Part shown: positions 47,307-56,477 of the stretch, in pieces
Layout: every line of letters begins with the position of its first letter
Position numbering within the stretch: position 1 is the first letter of the stretch
Made by a program: the position numbers and the translations under genes
Source: CAVQJU01 sp963754955
Lineage (GTDB): Bacteria; Acidobacteriota; Vicinamibacteria; Vicinamibacterales; CAVVIG01
DNA length: 64,000 bases
Direction of reading: 5' to 3'
Assembly (NCBI GenBank): GCA_963754955.1
Contig: CAVWHY010000005.1
Coordinates: 248,001-312,000, forward strand
The notes under the pieces: model-generated
The model's database searches: none
Told to the model about the DNA's origin: nothing
The model's input: only the letters and a program-made list of their open reading frames with translations

Positions 47307-48293
47307 TTTTTCAGGCTCCTGTAAACCGCTTCGACGAACGCGTCGCCGGTCACGAACGCACCGGGTGTGTTGTACAACGGGTCGTAGTCGCGCGTGGGCT
47401 TGGCGGCCTTCACCTGATCGAGCGTCAGGTTCTTCTTGATCATGTCCTGCACCCGGTCGCGAACGATCGTGACCATCTCGCGATAGTTGATGACGTCGCC
47501 CATGTCGGACAACCGGCCGTGCCCCGGGATGACCATCGTGCCGCCTTCCTGGCCGTACACCGGAATGCACAGGTCGACGATCTTGTTGAGGCCGGCGACG
47601 ATCCCCTGCACGTTGCCGCCGGTGTTCAGGTCGATGAACGGGTATCCGTTGGTCACGAAGAGATCGCCCGCGCTGATGACGTCGGATTTCCGAAAGAACA
47701 CCAGGCTGTCGCCGTCGGTGTGCGCCGACGGCTGATGGACGATCTGGATGCCCTCGCCGTTGAAATACAGCTTCTTGTCGTCGCCGATGAACGTGCTCGT
47801 CGGCCACGCGCCGGTCGGCGTGGCGTACTGCCCGTTCACCTTCGCGCTCATGTGCTTGTACGCGTTGATGTGGGAGATGATCTGCGCGCCCTGGGCGGCG
47901 TCGCCGATGTCGAGCGTCACGTTTCCGCCGGCAATCGTCGCGCCGGCCTTCTTGAGGTTCTCGTTGCCGCCCACGTGGTCGCCGTGGCTGTGCGTGTTGA
48001 TGATGTAGCGGAGCGGACCCTGCGTGAGCGACCGCACCGCCGCCAGAAGCTTGTTCGACATCGGCGCGAACTGCGTGTCGACGAGCAGGACGCCCTCGGC
48101 ACCGATCTGCACCGTCACGTTGCCGCCGGCGCCGACGAGCATGTAGACGTTGCCCTGCGCCTTCTGCACGTTCGACCTGGACGGCGTCGAAGTTCTGCGC
48201 GGCGCCGCCGGGCTGCTGGGCGGCGACGGCAAGGCAGGCCAGCGCCACCAGCGAGAACGTGGCAAACGCGACGTTGAATCGGATTCTCGTCAC
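47303..48293 (-). CDS. Secreted MBL-fold metallohydrolase, copy 2, intact zinc motif (one frameshift)
   Basis: After a signal peptide from the GTG of 48293 (FNVAFATFSLVALACLAVAA), the core holds YIINTHSHGDHVGGN with the full HxHxDH, SAHTDGDSLVFF with the next histidine and VIPGHGRLSDMGDV. The end block RPTRDYDPLYNTPGAF is shared with copy 1, apart from the zinc site. One extra base near 48175 (between DAVQ and VQKAQGNVYML) breaks the frame; corrected length about 329 residues. Hydrolysis of an ester, thioester or lactone is likely, but the substrate is unknown. It overlaps both A3 and B2 by 4 bases. Confidence 0.8.
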
Positions 48294-49153
48294 TTGGCGG
48301 CTCCGTCGGGTTTCGGCATCGCCGCGATCTTCTTCCGGTATTCCGGGTACATCGTCTCCGCGCCGCCGCGCGCCGCCTCGAGCGGGATCCCGTGCGCCTT
48401 CGCGTACTCCGTCAGAAACGGATTCGCGCCGGGCAGGTGATGCGGAATGGCGCCGTTCGGCCGGAGGATTTCCTCGACCGGTTCGCACGGATACGGTCCG
48501 ATGTCCCCATTCACCTCGTATTCGTAGTCGCGCGAGCGCACGACGGGCTCGGTGTAGTACTTGGGATCGACGACCGAAATCACCAGCGTCAGCGTGTCGC
48601 CGTGACGAATGAAGTGTTCGGTCACGGTCGCCGAGTCGCTCCGCGCCAGGCCGTTTCGCCGCGTCCAACCCTCTTTGAGATGCGTCGTCGTCACGACGAG
48701 GATGTCGCCGTCCCATTTACCCGTGGAGAAGCCCATCGCCGTGTGCAGGGCGTACTCGGGCGGATGCGGGCGGCCGTCCATCCAGATGGTCCGCTCGGTT
48801 CCCCACGCGAAATGATGCGTGTGAATCGCGATGAGCTGCTGAGACGCCGAGTCGCGTTCCTCCCAGATGCGCAGGCCCGCGAAACTGGACACGTAGTCAG
48901 AGGGGTGCACGCGGCACTGGTACTCGGGCAGCGTGATGAGCGAGGCGTCCCACGCGTCAGCGCGGGCGCGAACCGCATCGTTGACCGGCAGGCCCGCGTA
49001 GTCGCCGAGCTCGGGACCCGGCAGACGATCGGGCCAGTCCTCGTTCAGGATGCCGAGGTTGTTCCACACGCCCGACAGGTTCGACTGCGCCGACGCGGGA
49101 ACGGCCGCGAGCACGACGCAGGCGGCAAGCGTTCCACCGGCCCACTTGAACAT
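48290..49153 (-). CDS. Secreted 'WEGD-core' protein, family A, copy 3
   Basis: An intact 287-residue protein with signal peptide (LAACVVLAAVPASAQ) and the family A blocks PGPELGDYAGLPVNDAVRAR, TLPEYQC, WMDGRPHPPEYALHT, GKWDGDILVVTTTHLKEGW, TEHFIRHG, DPKYYTEP, YPCE and MYPEYRKK. It heads the A-MBL-B cassette 46548-49153 and follows the winged-helix/FHA gene by 63 bases. It differs from A1 and A2 by a short insertion before EDWPDRL. Function unknown. Confidence 0.75.
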   Translation of the reverse strand: MFKWAGGTLAACVVLAAVPASAQSNLSGVWNNLGILNEDWPDRLPGPELGDYAGLPVNDAVRARADAWDASLITLPEYQCRVHPSDYVSSFAGLRIWEERDSASQQLIAIHTHHFAWGTERTIWMDGRPHPPEYALHTAMGFSTGKWDGDILVVTTTHLKEGWTRRNGLARSDSATVTEHFIRHGDTLTLVISVVDPKYYTEPVVRSRDYEYEVNGDIGPYPCEPVEEILRPNGAIPHHLPGANPFLTEYAKAHGIPLEAARGGAETMYPEYRKKIAAMPKPDGAAK

Positions 49154-49193
49154 GCACACTCCTCGGAACTTGCCAGAAAGACGGAACTTGGCG

Positions 49194-49220
49194 ATTGTAA
49201 TCGAAGGGACAGGCAGTCAA
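49194..49220 (-). promoter_or_regulatory. Putative promoter for the A3-MBL-B2 cassette
   Basis: On the minus strand a -35 TTGACT (49215-49220) and a -10 TACAAT (49194-49199) are separated by 15 bases, shorter than ideal. The -35 overlaps the stop codon of the winged-helix/FHA gene. The leader would be about 35 bases. Confidence 0.4.
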
Positions 49221-49877
49221 CCGTCGCGGCTGGTATGGCTGATCGTCTCAGTTGACATACCTGACGCCGACACGTGATAGACGATGAGGATCGGACCGAT
49301 CTGGATGCGATCGCCGTCGTGGAGCGCGACGCTCGCCGTCACCGGGCTCTGCGCCACCTTCGTCCCGTTCTTGCTGCCGAGATCGTCGAGCGTCGCGCCG
49401 TCGTCGTACCGACCACGATCCGCGCGTGCGCGCGCGACACGCCGGGCACATCCAGAACCACGGTTGACGCCGGATCGCGGCCGATGCTGTTGTGACCGTC
49501 GTTCGAGCGGGATGCTGCGGCCGCCGGCGACGACCCATCGGCTGACGCCGGCGTGGTGCGGGGCCGACTCTTTCCAGCTCGCCGGCAAACGCGTAGCCCA
49601 CGCCGTGGGCGGTTCGAATCAGCGGCGCGTCTGCATCGCGATCGTCGAGGGCGCGCCTGATCTCTTTCACGAGGCCGACGAGCGTCGCGTCCGAGACGAA
49701 CGTTCCCGGCCACGAGCGCTCGTGAAGCTCGCCCTTGCGCACGACGCGCGGCGCCTCGGCGACGAGGAGCGCGAGCAGATCGAACGCCTTCGGTGTCAGG
49801 TGCAGCTCGCCCCGTTCGCTGTGTGTGAGCTGCCGCCGATCTGAATCGAGCGTAAACGGCCCGAAGCGAACGCTCAC
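49217..49877 (-). CDS. Winged-helix DNA-binding protein fused to an FHA domain (frameshifts)
   Basis: From the GTG at 49877, residues 1-100 are an OmpR/PhoB-type winged helix (FGPFTLDSDRRQLTH, LTPKAFDLLALLVAEAPRVV, RTAHGVGYAFAGE). The rest is an FHA phosphopeptide-binding domain with the canonical order SIGRDPAS, DVPGVSRAHARIVV, then LDDLGSKNGTKVA and HDGDRIQIG. Extra bases near 49570 and between 49380 and 49440 break the frame; corrected length about 218 residues. FHA binds phosphothreonine, so this regulator may respond to a Ser/Thr kinase. It lies just upstream of the A3-MBL-B2 cassette in the same direction. Confidence 0.7.
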
Positions 49878-49977
49878 CGCGATTCCCCTGAATTCCCCCG
49901 GAATCTCCCCCGCCGCGCCCCCGACCTGACGGGGCCCTCGAATCGCACCATCGCGGCAGGTTCGAGGGAGGTGGGCG

Positions 49978-50512
49978 ATGGTGACGATGATGATGTTGGC
50001 GCTCGCGGTCACGGCTCAAGACTCGTCACGACGGCACGTCCGCGCGACAGAGCCCCGGATTCTAGCACTGATCGACGCCGGGATTTCCCGGTCGCCGATG
50101 TTTCGCGGCCTCGTCGCGGCGCTCGATGAATCGGACGTGATCGTGTACATCGAGCCGAAAATCGCGCGGCAGAACCTCGGCGGGTATCTCAGGCACCATG
50201 TCGTGGCGCAGGGCGGATACCGGTATCTGCGCATTGTGATCGACACACAAGGTTCCGAGAGCCGGCTCATACCGGTGCTGGCTCACGAACTGCAGCACGC
50301 GCTCGAAATCGCGCGGTCCCCGAATGCGCGTGATGCGGAGCGCATGGAACGTGTGTTCAGCGGCGCGGATGTTCGGCTGCGGGAGCTCGACCTGCTATGA
50401 GACCCACGGCGCCAAGGAAGTCCAGGCCGCCGTCGACCACGAACTGAAGGCCGCATCGGCGGCAGGGGCCGTCGAGGGCAAGGCGCCATCAAGGCCGCGC
50501 CCATTCCGCTAG
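49978..50512 (+). CDS. HExxH-motif protein of unknown function (one frameshift)
   Basis: About 177 residues after removing one extra base near 50395. A weak N-terminal hydrophobic stretch is followed by DVIVYIEPKIARQNLGGYLR, RYLRIVIDTQGSESRLIPVL and AHELQHALEIARSPNARDAE, where HELQH (from H103) could bind zinc. The restored tail reads YETHGAKEVQAAVDHELKAA. Similar small proteins occur in Acidobacteria without a role. It is divergent from the winged-helix/FHA gene, with 100 bases between starts. Confidence 0.55.
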
Positions 50513-50564
50513 CGCCGTTGGCGGATCGAATCGCCGTCGGGAAGAGCGGTGGGGATACCCGGGT

Positions 50565-51752
50565 TCATGGCCAGCAAGCCACGTTCGCCGACTGCACAAC
50601 CGGAAACGGCTTCTCCGCGCCGACCGGGAGGGCCCACACGTCGAGATGGGATTTCGGATCGGCATCGAGATACAGCAGCGTGAGGCCGTCGGGCGACCAG
50701 GCGGCCGGCACCTTATTGTGGGACGTGACGTGCAGCGCCTCGGGCCGAGGGCTGTCGACTGACCGCTGGTACAGATCCAGGGGACCGTTGCGGGTCGTCG
50801 CAAACACAATGCGCGACGCGTCCCGCGACCACAGCGGAGCCGTGCCACCCGGGTCCCCAAGGATCAGCCGGCTCATGGCTCCGTTCCGTTCGAGATCAAC
50901 CAGCCAGATTTCGGATTTGCCATCGATCCGCCGGCTGACCACCACTCGGCGGGCGTCTGGCGACAGGGAAAGAGGGCCCGGAATCCGGGTCGCGTCCGGC
51001 GCGCCGATTTGCGCGACCTTGTTGCCGGCTCGATCGAACCACGTCAACTGGCTTCCCGCGGTCACCGTCGCACCGCGGTAGGCGATGTCACCGGCCTCGG
51101 AGGCCGCCAGCGCGACCAGGTCGCTCCCGCCGTAGCCGGTGCGGATGTTCACCTGGTCAGCGACGCGAACGGCGGTTCCCGTGAGCTCGAAGCGGTCCGT
51201 ATCCAGCGGCTGCGCAAAGAGCCCGTCCTCACGCGCCACGAGCAGGTGTCGCGGTGCCAGAAACACGGCCGGGGCGGAAACATCCATCAACCGGCGCGGT
51301 GACGTCCCGTCGAGTTGGCCGACGTAGGCGCCGCGGACATCCGGCGCGCCGGCCACGAAAAACAGCACATGACGACCATCCTGCAGCAGCTGGGGAAACA
51401 GGTGGCCGACGTGTCCCGGGGCAAGCGTCGTGACTGGCGTCACGGCGCCGCCTGACGCGGGCACGCGCAACAGGGGGCTGACCTGGTGCGGGCTGAACAG
51501 AATCGATCCGTCCCGGGACCATGTGGCGCCATGCGGCTGGGCAGCGTCGGCAAGACCCTGTGCGCCGCCGCCCTTGACGTCAATCCGCTTGAGTTTCCCC
51601 TTGGCGAAGAACCCGATCGACTTGCTGTCGGGCGACCAGAACGGAAGCGCCCCCGACTGGCGGAGCGTGAGTCCACACCATCGCCGACGTTCGACGCACA
51701 GCGTTGGAGGTGGCTGAGGATGACGCGCGCTGACGCTCGCGCTGGCGGTCAA
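50565..51752 (-). pseudogene. Remnant of a PD40 beta-propeller protein (likely kinase- or regulator-linked)
   Basis: Most of the frame is PD40 propeller: ALPFWSPDSKSIGFFAKGKL near residue 35, GATWSRDGSILFSP, SLSPDARRVVVSRR and AAWSPDGLTLLYLDAD. This segment normally follows a Ser/Thr kinase or winged-helix domain and a transmembrane helix in Acidobacteria. Here no kinase, helix or signal peptide precedes it, and the propeller stops in mid-blade (VVQSANVACWP). The first 20 residues do not resemble a normal start. It is most simply a truncated leftover. An intact stand-alone propeller is at 7635. Confidence 0.55.
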
Positions 51753-51826
51753 GGAACGGCAACGGGATTATAGCGCGGCCGCGACGCCGCGAGCCCGCGA
51801 TGCTCGCGTTGTAGGATTGGACCCAT

Positions 51827-52906
51827 ATGCGCAAGCACGCGAGCGTGATCGCCTTGGCCCTGGCGGCGTGGTCAGCCAATCCCGCGGCGCAGTGGGTGAA
51901 GCAGCCAACGGCCGGCATCCCCCGCGCCGCTGACGGCAAGCCGAACCTCACAGCCCCGGCGCCCAAAGCACCAGACGGCCGCCCGGATCTGACCGGACTC
52001 TGGCAACTCGGTCTCGAGGTCGGCTACGCCGCCAACATCACCGCCGATCTCGCAGCGAGCGACATCCAGCCGTGGGCGCGCGAGCTCTCGAAGAAGCGCC
52101 TCGAAGAGTTCGGCAAGGACGATCCGGAAATCACCGGCTGCATCCCCGGAGGGCCGCGTCACATTACTCGCGGGGGGTTGTCGAAGATCATCCAGACGCC
52201 GTCGATCATCGTCATCCTGTTCGAGGATCTGTCCTATCGCCAGATTTTCCTCGACGGCCGCGAGCTGCCGCGCGATCCGAACCCGAACTGGATGGGCTAC
52301 TCGGTCGGCCGCTGGGAAGCCGACACGCTCGTCGTCACGACGGCGGGCTTCAACGACCGGACATGGCTCGACTTCGCCGGCCATCCCCACAGCGAGGCGC
52401 TGCGCATGACGGAGCGATTCCGCCGCCGCGACTTCGGCCACATGGACTTGCAGGTCACCATCGACGATCCGGCGGTCTATGCGAAAACGCTGACGTTAAA
52501 TGCCGGCGGCACGCTGGCAGCGGACACCGAGCTCATCGAGTACGTGTGCCTCGAGAACGAGAAGGACCGCGTCCACCTCGTCGGCCGAACGACCGAGGAG
52601 AAAGCCGTCACGGTCGCGCCGGACGTGCTCGCGAGCTACGTTGGCGTATATCAGGTAACGGCGACGTCCCGGTCACCCCAGCTGGCCGGCGGGGCGGCAA
52701 CAGTGTTCACCGTCACCCTGGACGAAGGGCAGCTGCTGATCGACCTGCGCGGCAAGGGCAAGGTTCCCATGATCCCCCTGTCGCAGACGATGTTCTCGCC
52801 GCGGCTGCTGGGAACGTACGAGTTCATCAAGGACGCCAACGGGCGCGTCACGCAGATGCTGGTGCATTCCGCTGAAGAGGTACTGACCGCCGTCAGACGT
52901 CCGTAA
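51827..52906 (+). CDS. Secreted 'WEGD-core' protein, family C, copy 2
   Basis: Intact, 359 residues. A signal peptide (ASVIALALAAWSANPAAQ) is followed by two copies of the DGKP/DGRPDLTG motif (residues about 35-60), a cysteine in GCIPGGPRH, FLDGRELPRDPNPNWMGYSV, GRWEADTLVVTTAGFNDRTW, HPHSEALRMTERFRRRD and a cysteine in EYVCLEN. An extra 100-residue C-terminal beta-domain ends SAEEVLTAVRRP. This version is close to a protein group very common in Acidobacteria, unnamed as far as I know. It is transcribed alone on the plus strand, upstream of the PhoX-like gene. Confidence 0.75.
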   Translation: MRKHASVIALALAAWSANPAAQWVKQPTAGIPRAADGKPNLTAPAPKAPDGRPDLTGLWQLGLEVGYAANITADLAASDIQPWARELSKKRLEEFGKDDPEITGCIPGGPRHITRGGLSKIIQTPSIIVILFEDLSYRQIFLDGRELPRDPNPNWMGYSVGRWEADTLVVTTAGFNDRTWLDFAGHPHSEALRMTERFRRRDFGHMDLQVTIDDPAVYAKTLTLNAGGTLAADTELIEYVCLENEKDRVHLVGRTTEEKAVTVAPDVLASYVGVYQVTATSRSPQLAGGAATVFTVTLDEGQLLIDLRGKGKVPMIPLSQTMFSPRLLGTYEFIKDANGRVTQMLVHSAEEVLTAVRRP

Positions 52907-53033
52907 AGAATTCGAATCGCCCCACCCTCCAGTTCTGTTGCGCTGATTTAACTTCCACGTCGCACGCCGGCCACACCGGGCACTCACCATTGACCGTCTG
53001 CCACCGGGTGGTGGCGACTCAGATGGAGGAGAT

Positions 53034-54583
53034 ATGCGACGTTCAGTCCCGCTCGTATCTGCACTTGGTGGAGTCCTCGCCGTAGCCGGGTTGATGGCTG
53101 TCCGTACTTCGGCCGACAGCGCTGATTTCGGCCTTTTCGTCCAGCAGTTATTGCATTCCCACTCCGAGCAGCTGTTTGGCTTCTCTCATCCCCTCACCGA
53201 ATCGGCGATCGGTCCGTACGACGGCGCCGACAACCTGCAGGCGATTCGTTGTGGCCCAGGGCCTCAACGTCTCGCTGGTTTCGAGCTCGGTGGCGTCGGC
53301 GGCCGACCAGATCGCACTCTGGCCCGATGATGACAACCCGAAGTATTTGTTTGTCTGCGACGAAGAGACCTCGAACCCTGCCGTGCAGCGCGTCGACCTG
53401 TCGAAACCGGCGGCGTCGAACGCGACCACGATCGTCACAGGCCTCTCGTCGTGCGATCCGGTCCGGCGGACACCGTGGGGCACAATCATCGTCGCCGAAG
53501 AAGCGGGAGCCACCGGTGGCCTGTATGAAATCCTCGATCCCGTCAACATCACGACGCCGATCAACGTGACCGATCGCCTGGCGGGCACGACGACGGATCC
53601 AAACCACCTCGTCAAGCGGAAGGCCGTGGGAAGCCTGTCGTTTGAAAGCTTCGCCATCAAGCCGGACGGCACGATGATTTACGGGGATGAGCTGGCACCG
53701 AGTGGCGGCGACAGCCGGAGGCGGCATCTACAAGTTCGTCCCGACGAACCCGTACACGGGCACGGGGCAGCCGCCCGTCACGATGCCGATGCTGTCGCCG
53801 CTGGTGTCCGGAGACATCTTCGGCCTTCGCGTCGCGGCAAATGGTTCGTCGAACTGGGGTCAGGGCGCCGAAATCGGAAAGGGCCGGTGGACCGCCGTCG
53901 ACAAGGCGCCCGCGGGTGTCGTGGACGCGGCGGGCAACACCATCCTGCGCAACGCCCAGGTGCTCCAGAAGTTCACGGGCTACTACCGTCCCGAGGACAT
54001 GGACATCGATCCGGAAGCGGCCAAAGACGGCATCTTCCGCGCCTGCTGGGCCAACACCGGGCGATTGAACTCCGGGGGCGGCACCACTCTCGAGAATTCA
54101 GCCGTCTACGGCGAAGTCATGTGCCTCGTGGAGGAGGCAAGCGCCGCCGCGCCCACGGGCACCATTCCTGTCGTGACGAGGTTCATTGCCGGCAGTCAGC
54201 AGATGCGGAATGCCCGACAACGTTGCGTTCCAGCCTCACACGGGGAACCTGGTCGTCCTCGAAGACGGGCCAGACCAGCATCACAACCGCGACGGGGACG
54301 CAGCCGCGCGGAAACGACCTCTGGATCTGCCTGCCGGACGGCGACGACGATGACGTCCTCACCGATGGGTGCGTGCGGTTCGCGTCGATCAGGGACACCA
54401 GCGCCGAGCCGACGCGGGTTCATCTTCACCGCGTCCGGCGAATCGGCTTACGTCAACATCCAGCATCGAGCCGTGAATGACGCGGCCGGTCCGGGTAACC
54501 ACGGGGCGTTGGTGAAGATCTCCGGCTTCAAGGTCAACGGCCGTCACCACGGCAACGACGACGACCATGGCCACGGGCACTGA
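53034..54583 (+). CDS. PhoX/DUF839-type secreted phosphatase-like protein (several frameshifts)
   Basis: The start at 53034 has GGAGGAG before it and a signal peptide (LVSALGGVLAVAGLMAV). The blocks VVAQGLNVSLVSSSV, DEETSNPAVQRVDLS, TPWGTIIVAEEAG, GYYRPEDMDIDPEAAKDGIF and DNVAFQPHTGNLVVLED follow the DUF839/PhoX propeller pattern, in which these acidic clusters bind calcium and iron. About five extra bases break the frame; corrected length about 514 residues. It ends in a His/Asp-rich tail (GRHHGNDDDHGHGH), which could bind metal. Phosphatase activity is expected from the family but the active site cannot be fully checked. Confidence 0.65.
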
Positions 54584-54660
54584 CGAGTAGGAGCGCAGCA
54601 CGCCGCGGTGATGCGGATGGCCGCATCGCCGTGGCTTCGAATCGGGTTCGCGGACGCCAC

Positions 54661-54685
54661 GCGTCCGGCTGAAGCAGGACGCTAC
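54661..54685. repeat. Palindromic repeat, family 1, copy g (degenerate half element)
   Basis: GCGTCCGGCTGAAGCAGGACGCTAC is a damaged single hairpin near the convergent PhoX and E2 genes. Its GCTAC end gives the TAG stop of the E2 gene (54682-54684). Confidence 0.6.
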
Positions 54686-55906
54686 ACTCTCGCTTCGGTG
54701 AGCGCCTCGACGAGATCGTGCATGAACATGGCGCCGCGGGCGCCGTCGAGCACGCGGTGGTCGCACGACAGCGTCAGCGTCATCATCGGCTTGACGGCCA
54801 CGCCGCCCATGATCGGCACCAGACGGTCTTTCATCGCCCCGACGGCGAGAATCCCCGCCTGCGGCGGCACGATGATCGCCGTGAACGAGTCCACGTGGTA
54901 CATCCCGAGATTGCTGATCGTGAAGGTCGCCCCGGTGATGTCCGACGGCGAGAGCTTGTTCGTTCGGGCGCGTTCGGTGAGGTCGCGGCGGCGCGAGGCG
55001 ATGTCGCCGAGGGCGATGCCGTCCGTCTTCGGCACGACGCCGACAACGACTGCGTCGGTGACCGCCATCGCCAGCCCGACGTTGATGTCGCCGTTGGCCT
55101 TGATTGCGTCGCCCGTCCAGCTGGCGTTCATCCGCGGGTGCTTGCGGAGCGCCCTGTGCGACGATCGCCGTCAGCAGGTCGGTGTAGGTCAGCTTGACGC
55201 CGCGGGTCCGCTCGATTTCGGGTCCCAGCCGCCTGCGGGCGGCGACCAGCTCCGTGCAGTCGACATCGCGGGAAACGAAGAAGTGCGGCGCGGTCGTCCA
55301 GCTCTGCGTGGTTCGCTCGGCCATGATCCGGCCGATGGAGCTGAGTGCTCCCAGTTCGGCAGACGGCTGCGAGGCGGCCGCCGGCGCAGCCGCCGGGGCT
55401 GCCGGTACCGGCGCGGTCGCCTGCGCTCCCTTCGCCGCGAGCACATCTTCCGCGACGATCTCGCCGGCCGGACCGGTTCCCTTGATCTTCGCGATGTCGA
55501 CGCCGTGCTCCTTCGCGAGACGCCGCGCCTTCGGCGAGATCTGTATGGGTCCGGCGTTTGCGACGGGTCCTGAGGCCGCAGCGGGCGCGGCCGATGCCGT
55601 CGCCTGCGGGGCCGCGGCGCCTGTCCGTCCCGTCTGCGTCGGCGCGGTGCTCGCGGGCGGCGCCTCGCCCGCCTTCAGCAGCCACGCGATGGTCTGCCCC
55701 ACCGGCACGACGTCGCCGACCTTCGCGGTGATGCCGCCGAGAATCCCGTCGCCCGCCGCTTCGATTTCGACGACGGCCTTGTCGGTCTCGACTTCGAGCA
55801 GCAGCTCGCCCTTCTTGACGGTCTCGCCGTCCTTCTTCTTCCAGGAGACGAGTTTCCCCGTTTCCTGAGCCATTTCGAGCGCGGGCATCACGACGCTGAT
55901 TGCCAT
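54682..55906 (-). CDS. pdhC: Dihydrolipoamide acetyltransferase, E2 of a pyruvate-dehydrogenase-type complex (one frameshift)
   Basis: One lipoyl domain (residues 1-80, lipoyl lysine K43 in VETDKAVVEIEA), an Ala/Pro linker, a peripheral-subunit-binding domain (ISPKARRLAKEHGVDIAKIK) and a catalytic core ending SCDHRVLDGARGAMF, with the histidine and aspartate of acyltransferases. One extra base near 55150 (in IVAQALRKHPRMNASW) breaks the frame; corrected length about 407 residues. An upstream in-frame ATG at 56014 would add 36 residues encoded by the purine/pyrimidine-biased repeat; I prefer the start at 55906. Confidence 0.85.
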
Positions 55907-55907
55907 A

Positions 55908-55988
55908 TTAAGAAAGTTGAAAAGTGGAAAGTTGGAAGTGGAAAAGTAAAGTGAAAAAGTGGAAAAGTGGAAAGTTTGAAAAGTATCA
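55908..55988. repeat. Purine-only-rich AAAGTGGAAAAGTGG repeat
   Basis: About 80 bases on the plus strand built from irregular copies of GGAAAGTTGGAA, AAGTGGAAAAGTGG and GAAAAGT, almost without pyrimidines other than T. It fills the gap between the E2 start and the MOSC stop. No hairpin is possible. Composition is unlike anything else in the window. Confidence 0.75.
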
Positions 55989-56477
55989 AACGTCGGGGAC
56001 GATGGCGTCGCCAACCCGGAGGACGCCTTCGTCGAGAATGTCGGCGCGCAAGCCGGCGCGATGGACGAGGCCTTTCAACACGCCTGATTGCGTCAGCCGC
56101 TCGAGGTGATTGCAGGGCTCGGCGAGCCGCACACCTCTCATCCGCACCGCGCCGACCTGAAAGATCTTACCGACCAGATCGTTGAGCGGCACACCGGTGG
56201 TCAGCAGATTGCGCCGCGTCTCAGCCGGGGCCAGGGTGATGCCGTGCTCGCGTTCGAGCAACTGCAGCATCTCGCTCGCGAAGAGGGTCACCTGGCGGCC
56301 GCCGCCGGGATGGTTCGAGAAACTGCCTTCTCCGCGGAAATACCGATCGCCTTCGAGACCCTTGCCGGGCACCGCCCGGGCTTCGGCCACCGACTCCAAT
56401 CGTCCCTCCGCCTGCCGCCCGATCTGGATCGCGACCAGGCTACCGGGCGCCAACCTCTGACCTCGCGGCGGCCGCAA
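55986..56477 (-). CDS. MOSC domain protein
   Basis: An intact small MOSC protein of up to 163 residues: GLEGDRYFRGEGSFSNHPGG, RQVTLFASEMLQLLE, RNLLTTGVPLNDLVG, then EPCNHLERLTQSGVLKGLVH and a GLRADILDEG end. The cysteine of PCNHL is the one that usually binds sulfur or molybdenum cofactor in this family. The ATG at 56477 overlaps the upstream M24 gene by 38 bases; an internal TTG could be the real start. Role with pyruvate dehydrogenase genes is unclear. Confidence 0.8.
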   Translation of the reverse strand: MRPPRGQRLAPGSLVAIQIGRQAEGRLESVAEARAVPGKGLEGDRYFRGEGSFSNHPGGGRQVTLFASEMLQLLEREHGITLAPAETRRNLLTTGVPLNDLVGKIFQVGAVRMRGVRLAEPCNHLERLTQSGVLKGLVHRAGLRADILDEGVLRVGDAIVPDV

